Part shown: positions 32,444 to 42,042 of the stretch, in pieces
Layout of the letters: each line of letters opens with the position of its first letter
Numbering within the stretch: the stretch's first letter is position 1
Assembly (NCBI RefSeq): GCF_002979555.1
Contig: NZ_PCOZ01000012.1
Coordinates: 62,001 to 126,000 of the forward strand
Direction of reading: 5' to 3'
DNA: 64,000 bases
DNA from: Pseudomonas sp. MYb60
GTDB lineage: Bacteria > Pseudomonadota > Gammaproteobacteria > Pseudomonadales > Pseudomonadaceae
Notes under the pieces: model-generated
The model's input: the letters and a program-made list of their open reading frames with translations, nothing else
Databases searched by the model: none
Told to the model about the DNA's origin: nothing
Program-made: the position numbers and the translations under genes

Positions 32444-33725
32444 GGCTGCGCAGGGCCATGAACAGCAGGAAGGTGATCCACAGGCCGTGGTTGCCCAGGC
32501 TCTGCAGCGCCCAGGCGATGGGCAGCGTCAGCAACAGCGTCAGCAGCATGCCGTTGCGCATTTCCCGCGCACGGGTGGCACCGATGAACAGGCCGTCGAG
32601 CAAGTAACTCCACACCGCAATCAGCGGCAACACGGCCAGATACGGCAGATAGAGGTCGGCGGTTTCGCGCACGCTGGGAATATCGGTCTGCATGGCGATA
32701 AACAGGTGCCCAGCGAGGCTGAACAGCAGCGCGAACCCCACACTGGCGATCAGCGACCAACCGCCGGCCACCACCAGCGAGCGGCGCAAGGCATTGCGGT
32801 CATGGGCGCCGATGGCGTGGCCGCACAGGGCTTCGACGGCATGGGCCAGGCCGTCCAGCGCGTGGGCCGTCAGCAGCAGGCCGTTGAGCAGCAGCGCATT
32901 GGCCGCCACGGTGGCATCGCCCAGGCGCGCGCCTTGCACCGTGATCATGAAAAACACCGATTGCAGCGCCAGGCTGCGGATGAAGATGTCACGGTTCACC
33001 GCCAGCAGCGGGCGCCAGCTCTCCCACAGCTTCAGCGCCGCCCAGGCGATATGGCCGGGGTAGGCGCGCAGGGCTTTTTGCGTCATGGCCAGGCCGAGCA
33101 GGGCGCCGGTCCATTCTGCCACCACCGACGCGCGCGCCGAACCGACCACGCCCCACTCCAGGCCGAGCACGAACCACAGGTTCAGGGCGATGTTCACCAG
33201 GTTGGTGGTGAGCAGAATCGCCAGCGGTGCCCGAGCGTTTTGAGTGCCGAGGAACCAACCCACCAGCGCATAGCTGGCGAGGGCGGCGGGCAGGCCGAAC
33301 AGGCGGGTGTGGAAGAAATCCTGGGTCAGTTGATTCAGCTCGGGGGAGGGTTGCATCCACTCCAGGGCCAGGTGGCTCAGTGGAATGCCCACCGTGCCCA
33401 GCACCAGCGCCAACCCCAGCGCCAGTAACAAGCCTTGCAGCAGGATTTGCCGCAGCGCAGCGCCATCATTGCGCCCGGCGGCCTGGGCGGCAAATCCGGT
33501 GGAGCCCATGCGCAGGAAACCCATGGCCCAGGCCAGGAAGGTATACAGGCTGGCGCCAACGGCCACGGCGCCCAACTGGTGGGCGTGGGGCAGGTGGCCG
33601 ATGACCATGCTGTCCACCAGCGCCACCAGCGGCACCGAAATGTTCGACAGGATCATGGGCGCGGCCAGGGCCCAGACATTGCGATGGGTGGGGCGGTGGC
33701 GCCAGTCGGTGAGTACGGTAGACAT
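32388..33725 (-). CDS. MATE family efflux transporter (DinF-like)
   Basis: A 445-residue multidrug/toxin extrusion transporter with about 12 membrane segments. The N-terminus NVWALAAPMILSNISVPLVA and DSMVIGHL are DinF-type MATE features. It would exchange drugs or organic cations for Na+ or H+ at the inner membrane. ATG at 33725 (MSTVLTDWRHRPTHRN) is chosen; the longer frame to 33830 runs through a REP. The 3' end overlaps the hydrolase gene by 56 bases. Confidence 0.9.
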   Translation of the reverse strand: MSTVLTDWRHRPTHRNVWALAAPMILSNISVPLVALVDSMVIGHLPHAHQLGAVAVGASLYTFLAWAMGFLRMGSTGFAAQAAGRNDGAALRQILLQGLLLALGLALVLGTVGIPLSHLALEWMQPSPELNQLTQDFFHTRLFGLPAALASYALVGWFLGTQNARAPLAILLTTNLVNIALNLWFVLGLEWGVVGSARASVVAEWTGALLGLAMTQKALRAYPGHIAWAALKLWESWRPLLAVNRDIFIRSLALQSVFFMITVQGARLGDATVAANALLLNGLLLTAHALDGLAHAVEALCGHAIGAHDRNALRRSLVVAGGWSLIASVGFALLFSLAGHLFIAMQTDIPSVRETADLYLPYLAVLPLIAVWSYLLDGLFIGATRAREMRNGMLLTLLLTLPIAWALQSLGNHGLWITFLLFMALRSLTLWAIAWRLNRQDQWLG

Positions 33726-33763
33726 GCGGGCTCCATCAGGGGAGTGGCATTGTACCCAGAACC

Positions 33764-33795
33764 AATGTGGGAGGGGGCAAGCCCCCTCCCACATT
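33764..33795. repeat. REP palindrome upstream of the MATE gene
   Basis: AATGTGGGAGGGGGCAAGCC and CCCTCCCACATT form a compact palindrome of the same family as 31487-31520, between the MATE start and the alpha-2-macroglobulin gene. Confidence 0.85.
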
Positions 33796-33945
33796 TGGAT
33801 CTCCAGTGTTTGTGGGATTTGGCTCGGCATTAGGTCTCCTCAAGAACCAAACCACCCTCCGTCGGTCAATGTGACCAGTACCCCATCGGCCCTCTGCAGG
33901 CTGATATATAGTTCACTCCTCGGACCCCCTCACAACGAGTGCCCC

Positions 33946-36900
33946 ATGCTTAACAAAGGACTGTTCCTTGCTTGCGCGCTGGCCCTGCTGAGCGCCTGCG
34001 ATTCCTCCGACAAACCGGCTGCCCCGACCGCTCCCACCACAGCGACGGTTGCGCCTAAACCGGCCAAGGCGGCAGTGGATGTGGCGGCGCTGAAGCAGCG
34101 TTACGCCGGGCGCGAGCTAAGCGTGGTGGATGTATCCGAGGTGCAACTCGACGGGGCCAGCACGCTGTCCGTGAGCTTTTCCATTCCCCTCGACCCCGAG
34201 CAGAAATTCGCCGACAAGCTCCACCTGGTGGACAGCAAGTCCGGCAAGGTCGATGGCGCCTGGGAAATCTCCGACAACCTCATGGAACTGCGCCTGCGCC
34301 ATCTGGAACCGCAGCGCAAACTGGTGCTCACGGTCGACCCTGGCCTGAAGGCGGTCAACGACAACACCCTCGCCGCCGAGTACATCGCCCGCCTGGAAAC
34401 CCGCGACCTGCAAGCCACCGTCGGCTTCGCCAGCCGTGGCACCCTGCTGCCGACGCGCCTGGCCGAAGGCTTGCCGGTGATCGCACTGAACGTCGACAAG
34501 ATCGACGTCGAATTCTTCCGCATCAAGCCCGAGTCGCTGCCCGCCTTCCTGGCGCAGTGGGGGCGCAATACCAGCCTGCAGAGCTACGAATCCCGCGAAC
34601 TGCTGCCCATGGCCGAACTGGTCTATGGCGGGCGTTTCGACCTGAATCCGGCGCGCAATACCCGCGAAACCCTGCTGCTGCCGATCGCGGGCCTCAAGCA
34701 ACTGCAACAGCCCGGCGTGTACCTGGCGGTGATGCGTGCGTCCGGCACCTACAATTACTCCCAACCGGCCACGCTGTTCACCTTGAGTGACATCGGCCTG
34801 TCGGTGCACCGCTACGCCAATCGCCTGGACGTGTTTACCCAGGCCTTGGAAGGCGGCAAGGCGCTGGATGGCGTCGACCTCGAAATCCTCGATGCCGAGG
34901 GCCGCGTGCTGGGCCAGGGCAAGACCGAGAAGGGCGGTCACGTCGAGTTGCCGTTGCCGAAGAAAGCCCAGGTGCTGCTGGCCAAGCAGGGCGAACAAAC
35001 CAGCCTGCTGCGCCTGGACAGCGCTGCGTTGGATCTGGCCGAGTTCGACATCGGCGGCCAGCCGTCGCACCCTTTGCAATTCTTTGTGTTCGGCCCGCGT
35101 GACCTCTACCGCCCGGGCGAAACCGTGCTGCTCAATGCCCTGCTGCGGGACACGGATGGCAATGCCGTCAAGCCGCAACCGGTGAGCGTCGAAGTGCGAC
35201 GCCCGGATGAACAGGTGAGCCGCAAGTTCGTGTGGGACGCCGACGCCTCCGGCCTCTATCAATATCAACTGCAATTGGCCGGCGAAGCGTCGACCGGGCG
35301 CTGGCAACTGGTGTTCGACCTCGGCGACGGCAAGCCGCAGCTGTATGAATTCCTTGTCGAAGACTTCCTGCCAGAGCGGCTGGCGCTGGAACTCAAGGGC
35401 AGTGACACGCCGCTCAGCCCGGCGGACAACCCGGTGATCCAGGTCAACGGCCGTTACCTCTACGGCGCACCGGCATCGGGCAACCGGGTCAGCGGTCAGG
35501 TCTATGTGCGGCCGCTGCGTGAAGCGGTCAAGGCCTTGCCGGGCTACCAGTTTGGCTCCGTCACCGAAGAAGAGTTGAGCCAGGATTTTGAACTGGACGA
35601 AAGCGTACTCGACGCCAAGGGCCAGGAAGCGCTGACCCTGGAAAGCAAATGGGCCGACGCCAAGTCGCCGTTGCAATTGATCGTGCAGGCCAGCCTGCAA
35701 GAGTCTGGCGGGCGCCCGATCACCCGGCGCCTGGTGCAGCCGATCTGGCCGGCCGAGCAATTGCCGGGCCTGCGTGGACTGTTTGACGGCACCGAGACCA
35801 CTGGCGACGGCCCGGCCGAATTCGAAGTGTTGCTCGCCAACCAGGACGGGCAGAAGCTCGCCGCCCAAGGCCTCAAGGTGCGCCTGGTGCGCGAGCGTCG
35901 CGATTACTATTGGAACTACTCCGACAGCGACGGCTGGAGCTACCACTTCAACGAAAAATTCCTCAACCTCGATGAGCAGACCCTGGATATCAAGGCTGGC
36001 GACACCGCCAGGGTCAGCTTCCAGGTGGAGTGGGGCCCCTACCGCGTCGAGGTCGAAGACCCGCAGACCGGACTGGTCAGCAGCCTGCGCTTCTGGGCCG
36101 GTTACCAGGCCCAGGACAATACCGAAGGCGGCGCCGTGCGCCCGGACCAAGTCAAGCTGGCGCTGGATAAACCCGCCTATGGCGACGGCGATACGGCCAA
36201 CGTCACCGTCACCCCGCCGGCGGCCGGCAAGGGCTATCTGTTAGTGGAATCTGCCGAAGGCCCGTTGTGGTGGCAGGAAATCGACGTGCCGGCCGAGGGC
36301 AAAAGCTTTGCGGTCAAGCTCGACCCGAAATGGTCGCGCCATGACCTCTATGTGAGCGCGCTGGTGATTCGTCCCGGCGAGCGCAAAGCCAATATCACCC
36401 CGAAACGGGCGGTGGGCTTGCTGCATCTGCCGCTGGATCGCACCCAGCGCAAACTCGGGCTGACCCTCACCGCACCGGAAAAAATGCGTCCCAAGCAGCC
36501 GCTGACGGTCAAAGTCGTCGCCAAAAATGCCGATGGCAGCGTACCCAAACAGGTGCATGTGCTGGTGGCGGCGGTGGACGTGGGCATCCTCAACATCACC
36601 GAATACCCGACGCCCGATCCGTACTCCAGCCTGTTCGGCCGCAAGGCTTATGGCGTCGACCAGTTCGACATCTACGGGCAGTTGATCGAAGCCGGCCAGG
36701 GGCGCCTCGCCAGCCTGGCGTTTGGCGGTGATGCGGCGCTGGCCAAGGGCGGCAAACGCCCCGACACCAGCGTGACCATTGTCGCCCTGCAAAGCGCACC
36801 GGTGACCTTGAATGACCAGGGCGAGGGCGAAGTCAGCGTCAATATTCCGGATTTCAACGGCGAGCTGCGGTTGATGGCCCAGGCCTGGAGTGATGACCGC

Positions 36901-38841
36901 TACGGCATGGCCGAAGCCAAGACGGTGATTGCCGCCCCGCTGATTGCCGAGCTGTCGGCGCCGCGCTTCCTCGCCGGCGGCGACCAGACCACCCTGGCGC
37001 TGGACCTGTCCAACCTGTCGGGCAAGGCGCAGAAACTCGAGGTACAACTGAGTGCCGAAGGGCAGTTGGAGCTGGCCAGCGACACCGCGCAAACCGTCGA
37101 GTTGAAACAAGGCGAACGCACCACACTGCGCATTCCGGTCAACGCCTGGGGCGGCCTGGGGCAGGGCAAGGTCAAGGTGACGGTGAACGGGCTGGATCTG
37201 CCGGGCGAAAACCTGCCGCCGTTCTCGCGGGAATGGACCCTGGGCGTGCGTCCGGCGTATCCGGCATTGCTCAAGCACTACCGCGCGGTCCTCAAGAACG
37301 AACCGTGGAGCCTGCCGGTCGGCGCGCTGGATCAGTTCGATGCCTCCGGGCGCGAGGCGTTGTTGAGCCTTTCGAGCCGGCCGCCGCTGAACCTTGGCGC
37401 GCAGATCAGTGCGCTAAAAGCGTACCCCTATGGGTGCCTGGAGCAGACCGCCAGCGGCCTGTACCCGTCGCTCTACGCCGACGATGCCTTGCTCAAGCGC
37501 CTGGCGATCAAGGGCGAGCCGGATGCCGAGCGCAAGCGCAAGATCGAGATCGGTATCGAGCGCCTGCTGGGCATGCAGCGTTACAACGGCAGCTTCGGCC
37601 TGTGGGGCGCCGATGGCGAGGAAGAATATTGGCTGACGGCCTACGTCACCGACTTCCTGCTGCGCGCACGTGACCAGGGTTTTGCCGTGCCGCCCGAAGC
37701 CTTGAAGAAGGCCAGCGAGCGCCTGTTGCGTTATGTGCAGGAGCGTAACCTGATCGACGTCGATTACAGCGACAACGCCGACCACACCCGCTTCGCCGTG
37801 CAAGCCTACGCCGGCATGGTGTTGGCGCGCAGCCAGCAGGCGCCGTTGGGCGCGTTGCGCAGCATCTTCGAGCGCCGCAGCGATGCGCGCTCGGGTCTGC
37901 CGCTGGTGCAACTGGCCATCGCCCTGCAGAAAATGGGCGACCAGCCGCGCGCCGATCAAGCCCTGTTCGCGGGCCTGGCGGCGCAGCGCAATGCCAACGA
38001 ATGGCTGGCCGACTACGGCAGCCCGCTGCGGGATCAGGCGATGATCCTGGCGTTGCTTGAAGAAAACGACCTGGCCAAGGGCAAACGTGAAGAGCGCTTG
38101 TTTACGCTGTCGGATCAATTGGCAGCGAGTCCCTATCTGTCGACTCAGGAGCGCAATTCGCTGTTCCTGGCGGGGCGTCTCGGGTTTGCCAAACCGGAAG
38201 CGGATTGGAAAGTGCTGATGGACAGCAAAGCCGGGATCAACGAGCTGAACAATCTGCAACCGACGCTGAACCTGGAAGGCACTCTGCTCTCCCATTTCAC
38301 CTTGAGTAATCAGGGCGACGCGCCGTTGTATCAGCAACTGACGATCTCCGGTTATCCGCAGGTGCCACCGGCAGCGGGCGGCGAGAACCTAAACATCCGC
38401 CGCGAATACCTGGGCATGAACGGCCAGCCGCTGAACCTGCGCAACCTCAACAGCGGCGACCTGGTGCTGGTGCACTTGGCCGTGAGCGCCAAGCAGCGTG
38501 TGCCGGATGCACTGGTGGTGGACCTGCTACCGGCCGGCCTGGAACTGGAAAACCAGAACCTGGCGCAAAGTGCCGCCAGCCTGGAAAACGCCAGCAGTCA
38601 GGTGAAGGAATGGCGCGAGTCGATGCAGAACGCGTCGCTCAAGCATCAGGAGTTCCGCGATGACCGCTACGTGGCAGCGTTGAACCTCGAGGGTCATGGC
38701 TCCACGCACCTGCTGTACCTGGCGCGTGCCGTGACACCGGGCACCTATCGTGTGCCGCCGCCGCAGGTGGAGTCGATGTATCGGCCGAACTGGCAGGCGG
38801 TGGGTGAAACCCCGGCGGATCTGGTGATCAAGGGCCGCTGA
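33946..38841 (+). CDS. Alpha-2-macroglobulin family lipoprotein with thioester
   Basis: A 1631-residue periplasmic lipoprotein of the YfhM (bacterial A2M type 1) family, thought to trap invading proteases. The lipobox is LLSAC (Cys19). An MG2-type domain begins near 380 (FGPRDLYRPGETV), the A2M core lies about 940-1025 (IPDFNGELRLMAQAW), and the thioester motif GCLEQT has Cys1164. The intact CLEQ separates it from MagD-type proteins that lack it. ATG at 33946 gives the lipoprotein signal; the longer frame crosses a REP. Followed by pbpC, as in E. coli. Confidence 0.93.
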   Translation: MLNKGLFLACALALLSACDSSDKPAAPTAPTTATVAPKPAKAAVDVAALKQRYAGRELSVVDVSEVQLDGASTLSVSFSIPLDPEQKFADKLHLVDSKSGKVDGAWEISDNLMELRLRHLEPQRKLVLTVDPGLKAVNDNTLAAEYIARLETRDLQATVGFASRGTLLPTRLAEGLPVIALNVDKIDVEFFRIKPESLPAFLAQWGRNTSLQSYESRELLPMAELVYGGRFDLNPARNTRETLLLPIAGLKQLQQPGVYLAVMRASGTYNYSQPATLFTLSDIGLSVHRYANRLDVFTQALEGGKALDGVDLEILDAEGRVLGQGKTEKGGHVELPLPKKAQVLLAKQGEQTSLLRLDSAALDLAEFDIGGQPSHPLQFFVFGPRDLYRPGETVLLNALLRDTDGNAVKPQPVSVEVRRPDEQVSRKFVWDADASGLYQYQLQLAGEASTGRWQLVFDLGDGKPQLYEFLVEDFLPERLALELKGSDTPLSPADNPVIQVNGRYLYGAPASGNRVSGQVYVRPLREAVKALPGYQFGSVTEEELSQDFELDESVLDAKGQEALTLESKWADAKSPLQLIVQASLQESGGRPITRRLVQPIWPAEQLPGLRGLFDGTETTGDGPAEFEVLLANQDGQKLAAQGLKVRLVRERRDYYWNYSDSDGWSYHFNEKFLNLDEQTLDIKAGDTARVSFQVEWGPYRVEVEDPQTGLVSSLRFWAGYQAQDNTEGGAVRPDQVKLALDKPAYGDGDTANVTVTPPAAGKGYLLVESAEGPLWWQEIDVPAEGKSFAVKLDPKWSRHDLYVSALVIRPGERKANITPKRAVGLLHLPLDRTQRKLGLTLTAPEKMRPKQPLTVKVVAKNADGSVPKQVHVLVAAVDVGILNITEYPTPDPYSSLFGRKAYGVDQFDIYGQLIEAGQGRLASLAFGGDAALAKGGKRPDTSVTIVALQSAPVTLNDQGEGEVSVNIPDFNGELRLMAQAWSDDRYGMAEAKTVIAAPLIAELSAPRFLAGGDQTTLALDLSNLSGKAQKLEVQLSAEGQLELASDTAQTVELKQGERTTLRIPVNAWGGLGQGKVKVTVNGLDLPGENLPPFSREWTLGVRPAYPALLKHYRAVLKNEPWSLPVGALDQFDASGREALLSLSSRPPLNLGAQISALKAYPYGCLEQTASGLYPSLYADDALLKRLAIKGEPDAERKRKIEIGIERLLGMQRYNGSFGLWGADGEEEYWLTAYVTDFLLRARDQGFAVPPEALKKASERLLRYVQERNLIDVDYSDNADHTRFAVQAYAGMVLARSQQAPLGALRSIFERRSDARSGLPLVQLAIALQKMGDQPRADQALFAGLAAQRNANEWLADYGSPLRDQAMILALLEENDLAKGKREERLFTLSDQLAASPYLSTQERNSLFLAGRLGFAKPEADWKVLMDSKAGINELNNLQPTLNLEGTLLSHFTLSNQGDAPLYQQLTISGYPQVPPAAGGENLNIRREYLGMNGQPLNLRNLNSGDLVLVHLAVSAKQRVPDALVVDLLPAGLELENQNLAQSAASLENASSQVKEWRESMQNASLKHQEFRDDRYVAALNLEGHGSTHLLYLARAVTPGTYRVPPPQVESMYRPNWQAVGETPADLVIKGR

Positions 38842-38864
38842 TCGTTCAACGTGAAATGCGGGCC

Positions 38865-38895
38865 AAATGTGGGAGGGGGCAAACCCGCTCCCACA
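38865..38895. repeat. Degenerate REP palindrome after the A2M gene
   Basis: AAATGTGGGAGGGGGCAAAC and CCGCTCCCACA form an imperfect hairpin of the 2652-2746 family, 24 bases past the stop. It lies between the convergent A2M and small membrane protein genes and could terminate both. Confidence 0.75.
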
Positions 38896-38916
38896 GGAAG
38901 CCTGAGGTGCGCGCGA

Positions 38917-39210
38917 TCAGTGCACGACCCAGCTCAGCAGCCACAGCCCCAGCATCAGCCAGATAATGCCCATGATGATCGACGCCCGCATGAACGCGCG
39001 CACGGCCGAGTACAGCAACAGCAGGCCGACGATCAGGGTGATGATGCTGATGATCGAGGTGTCCATGCCCAGGGTGCGCGACAGGCCTTCGATGAAGTTG
39101 CCACCCGCGTTGGTCAGTGCCCCGAACAGGCCGCTGAGGCCGTCGACGATAAAGCGGATGACCGAACCGAGCGCCTGGCCCAACCATTCGAAGAAGCTTT
39201 CTACCTGCAT
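38917..39210 (-). CDS. Small membrane protein of unknown function
   Basis: A 97-residue protein starting MQVESFFEWLGQALGSVIRF, with two or three hydrophobic helices (for example SIISIITLIVGLLLLYSAV and IIMGIIWLMLGLWLLSWVV). I do not know the family. It lies on the minus strand between the A2M gene and pbpC, about 90 bases from the pbpC start, so the two are divergent. A role in the envelope is only inferred. The start at 39210 is chosen over 39282. Confidence 0.72.
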   Translation of the reverse strand: MQVESFFEWLGQALGSVIRFIVDGLSGLFGALTNAGGNFIEGLSRTLGMDTSIISIITLIVGLLLLYSAVRAFMRASIIMGIIWLMLGLWLLSWVVH

Positions 39211-39300
39211 ATGTGTGTCCTGATGAGAAGGTGGGCGTGTCTGTGCCTTTGGTTGTTGATGCGACAGGCTAGTTCCCTTCAAGCATAGAGGTTTGCCCGT

Positions 39301-41652
39301 TTGAGTTTGCGATTAATGTACGCAGCCCTCCCACAGTTACTGCGCTGGGCCTTGGGGTTCGCCGTGTTGCTGATCGCGCTGCTGTGGCTCGCCGACCGCA
39401 TCTGGCCGCTGCCATTGCCCCAGGATGATTTGGCCCGCGTGGTACTGGCCGAAGACGGCACGCCGCTGTGGCGCTTCGCCGATGCCGACGGCGTCTGGCG
39501 CTACCCGGTGCACACCCGCGAAGTCTCGCCGTATTACCTCGACGCACTGCTCACCTACGAAGACCGCTGGTTCTTCCAGCACCCCGGCGTAAACCCGCTG
39601 GCGCTGGCGCGGGCGACCTGGCAGAACCTCAGCGGTGCGCGGGTGGTGTCGGGTGGCAGCACCCTGTCGATGCAGGTGGCGCGCTTGCTGGACCCGCATT
39701 CGCGCACGTTCCACGGCAAGTTGCGCCAGCTATGGCGCACGGCGCAGTTGGAGTGGCACCTGTCCAAGGACGAAATCCTCAACCTCTACCTGAATCGCGC
39801 GCCGTTTGGCGGCACCTTGCAGGGTGTGGCGGCGGCCAGTTGGGCCTATCTCGGCAAGTCTCCGGCGCACCTGACCCACGCCGAAGCCGCCATGCTTGCG
39901 GTGTTGCCCCAGGCCCCGAGCCGACTGCGTCCGGACCGTCACCCGCAGCGTGCCCAACAGTCTCGCGACAAAGTGCTGCGCCGGCTCGCCGAGTTCCAGG
40001 TGTGGCCGCAAGCGGCCGTCGATGAAGCCCTGGAAGAACCCCTGCTGCTGGCCCCGCGCCTGGAACCGAGCCTGGCGCCGTTGCTCGCCCGACGCCTGAA
40101 CCGCGCCGACAGCCCGCCACTGATCCGCACCACCCTGGATGCCACCTTGCAACGCCGTCTCGAAGACTTGCTGTTGGGCTGGCGTGCGCGGTTGCCGGAG
40201 CACACCTCGGCCGCGATCCTGGTGGTGGAAGAGGAAACCATGGCCGTGCGCGCCTACCTCGGCTCGGTGGATATCAATGACGCCAAGCGCTTTGGCCATG
40301 TGGACATGATCAGCGCGCTACGCTCGCCGGGCTCGACCTTGAAACCTTTCCTCTATGGCATGGCCCTGGACGACGGGTTGATCCACTCCGAATCCCTGTT
40401 GCAGGACGTGCCCCGGCGCTATGGCGATTACCGGCCGGGCAACTTCTCCATGGGCTTTACCGGTGCGGTACCGGCAAGTACAGCGCTGTCCAGCTCGTTG
40501 AACCTGCCGGCGGTGCAACTGCTGGAGGCGTATGGGCCCAAACGGTTTGCCGCGCAAATGCGCATCGCCGGCGTGCCCCTGGCGCTGCCGGCGTTGGCCG
40601 AGCCGAACCTGGCGCTGATCCTCGGCGGCGCCGGCAGCCGACTTGAAGACTTGGTGAGCGGGTACAGTGCATTCGCGCGCGAGGGCAAAAGCGCGACGAT
40701 TCGCTTGCAGCCCGACGATGTGCTGCGTGAACGCCCGCTGCTGTCCCCCGGTGCCGCCTGGATTGTGCGGCGCATCCTCAGCGGCCAGGCGCGCCCCGAC
40801 CGTGATCCGCGTGCCGAGTTGGTGCAGCGCCCCGTGCTGGCCTGGAAAACCGGGACCAGCTACGGCTTTCGCGATGCCTGGGCGATTGGCGTGGGCCCGC
40901 GCTACTTGATCGGCGTATGGATCGGCCGCCCTGATGGCACGCCCGTGCCCGGCCAGTTCGGCCTGGCTTCGGCAGCGCCGCTGATGTTGCAGGTGCACGA
41001 CGTCCTCACCAACCGCGACAGCCAGCGCGGCATCAGTGCGCGGGTGTTGCCGGTACCGGCCAATGTCGGCGTGGCCGCGATCTGTTGGCCGCTGGGCCAG
41101 CCCATGAGCCGCAGTGATCCCAATTGCCGCCGCCAACGCTTCGCCTGGACCTTGGACAACACCACGCCGCCGACCTTGCAGGCTCTGGATCAGCCCTTGA
41201 GCGTGGGTCTGATGGAGAGCGTATGGGTCAATGCTGCGGGTTTGCGGGTCGACGCGCGCTGCCCCGGGGCGCAGGCGAAACATATCGCCCTGTGGCCGGC
41301 GCCGCTGGAGCCCTGGCTACCTCGGGCCGAACGCCGTGAGGCGCGTATCCCGGTGGCGGATCCGGAGTGTCCGCCGCCGGTGTTGGCGGCCTCGTCACCC
41401 TTGTCGATTGTCGGTGTGCGCGAAGGTGATCAACTGCGGCTGCCCGCTGCCAGCCAGCAGGCGCTGCGCCTGAAACTGTCTGCGTTGGGCGGCAGTGGGC
41501 GGCGCTGGTGGTTCCTCAACGGGGCGCCGTTGGGGGACAGTGGCAACCAGGACTTCATCAACGCCAGCTTCGAGCGGTTGGGGCGGTATCAGTTGAGTGT
41601 GCTCGATGAAGCCGGGCAAACAGCCAGGCTTGAGTTCAGTGTCGTCGACTAA
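39301..41652 (+). CDS. pbpC: Penicillin-binding protein 1C
   Basis: PbpC (783 residues from TTG) is a bifunctional peptidoglycan synthase. TM anchor about 14-32; glycosyltransferase-51 domain with catalytic Glu in TYEDRWFFQHPGVN and GGSTLSMQVARLL; transpeptidase with SPGSTLKPF (SxxK), SSSLNLP (SxN) and KTGTSYGFRDAW; C-terminal BiPBP_C domain. AGAGG at 39287-39291 is correctly spaced for the TTG at 39301, while the ATG at 39316 has no ribosome binding site. Pairing with the A2M gene suggests combined protection and repair of the wall. Confidence 0.93.
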   Translation: MSLRLMYAALPQLLRWALGFAVLLIALLWLADRIWPLPLPQDDLARVVLAEDGTPLWRFADADGVWRYPVHTREVSPYYLDALLTYEDRWFFQHPGVNPLALARATWQNLSGARVVSGGSTLSMQVARLLDPHSRTFHGKLRQLWRTAQLEWHLSKDEILNLYLNRAPFGGTLQGVAAASWAYLGKSPAHLTHAEAAMLAVLPQAPSRLRPDRHPQRAQQSRDKVLRRLAEFQVWPQAAVDEALEEPLLLAPRLEPSLAPLLARRLNRADSPPLIRTTLDATLQRRLEDLLLGWRARLPEHTSAAILVVEEETMAVRAYLGSVDINDAKRFGHVDMISALRSPGSTLKPFLYGMALDDGLIHSESLLQDVPRRYGDYRPGNFSMGFTGAVPASTALSSSLNLPAVQLLEAYGPKRFAAQMRIAGVPLALPALAEPNLALILGGAGSRLEDLVSGYSAFAREGKSATIRLQPDDVLRERPLLSPGAAWIVRRILSGQARPDRDPRAELVQRPVLAWKTGTSYGFRDAWAIGVGPRYLIGVWIGRPDGTPVPGQFGLASAAPLMLQVHDVLTNRDSQRGISARVLPVPANVGVAAICWPLGQPMSRSDPNCRRQRFAWTLDNTTPPTLQALDQPLSVGLMESVWVNAAGLRVDARCPGAQAKHIALWPAPLEPWLPRAERREARIPVADPECPPPVLAASSPLSIVGVREGDQLRLPAASQQALRLKLSALGGSGRRWWFLNGAPLGDSGNQDFINASFERLGRYQLSVLDEAGQTARLEFSVVD

Positions 41653-41733
41653 ATCGCCTTCGCGGGCACACCGGAGATTCGCTTGCCTTAAAGGCCGATC
41701 CCCTTGAAGCTACACACCTTCAGGAGCCCCCGC

Positions 41734-42042
41734 ATGAACCTCGAACACCTCACCGAACGCCTGCACCGCATCCGCGATAACAACGACTGGAAGCCGTTCC
41801 ATAGCCCGAAAAACCTGGCCATGGCCGCCAGCGTGGAAATGGCCGAGCTGGTGGAAATCTTCCAATGGCTCAGCGAAGACCAATCGCGCCAGTTGCCAGC
41901 CGATAAGCTCGCCCACGCCGGGCAGGAAGTTGGCGATGTCGTGTTGTACCTGCTGCTGTTGTGCAGTGAGTTGGGGCTGGACATGAATGAGGTGGTGCGC
42001 GCCAAACTGGCCGACAGCGAACGGCGGTTCGCCCATGAGTGA
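41734..42042 (+). CDS. MazG-like nucleotide pyrophosphohydrolase
   Basis: A 102-residue all-alpha NTP pyrophosphatase of the MazG/RS21-C6 (dCTPase-like) type. The metal-binding signature is ASVEMAELVEIFQWLSE with a second acidic set in EVGDVVLYLLLLC. Likely cleans up non-canonical nucleotides; the substrate is not known. ATG at 41734 is preceded by AGGAG about 9 bases upstream. The stop overlaps the cmoM start by 8 bases. Confidence 0.88.
   Translation: MNLEHLTERLHRIRDNNDWKPFHSPKNLAMAASVEMAELVEIFQWLSEDQSRQLPADKLAHAGQEVGDVVLYLLLLCSELGLDMNEVVRAKLADSERRFAHE

Noticed and set aside
34117..36150. 677-codon open frame on the minus strand inside the A2M gene
   Set aside because: Shadow of the alpha-2-macroglobulin coding sequence. 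The sense protein has an intact thioester and domain order.
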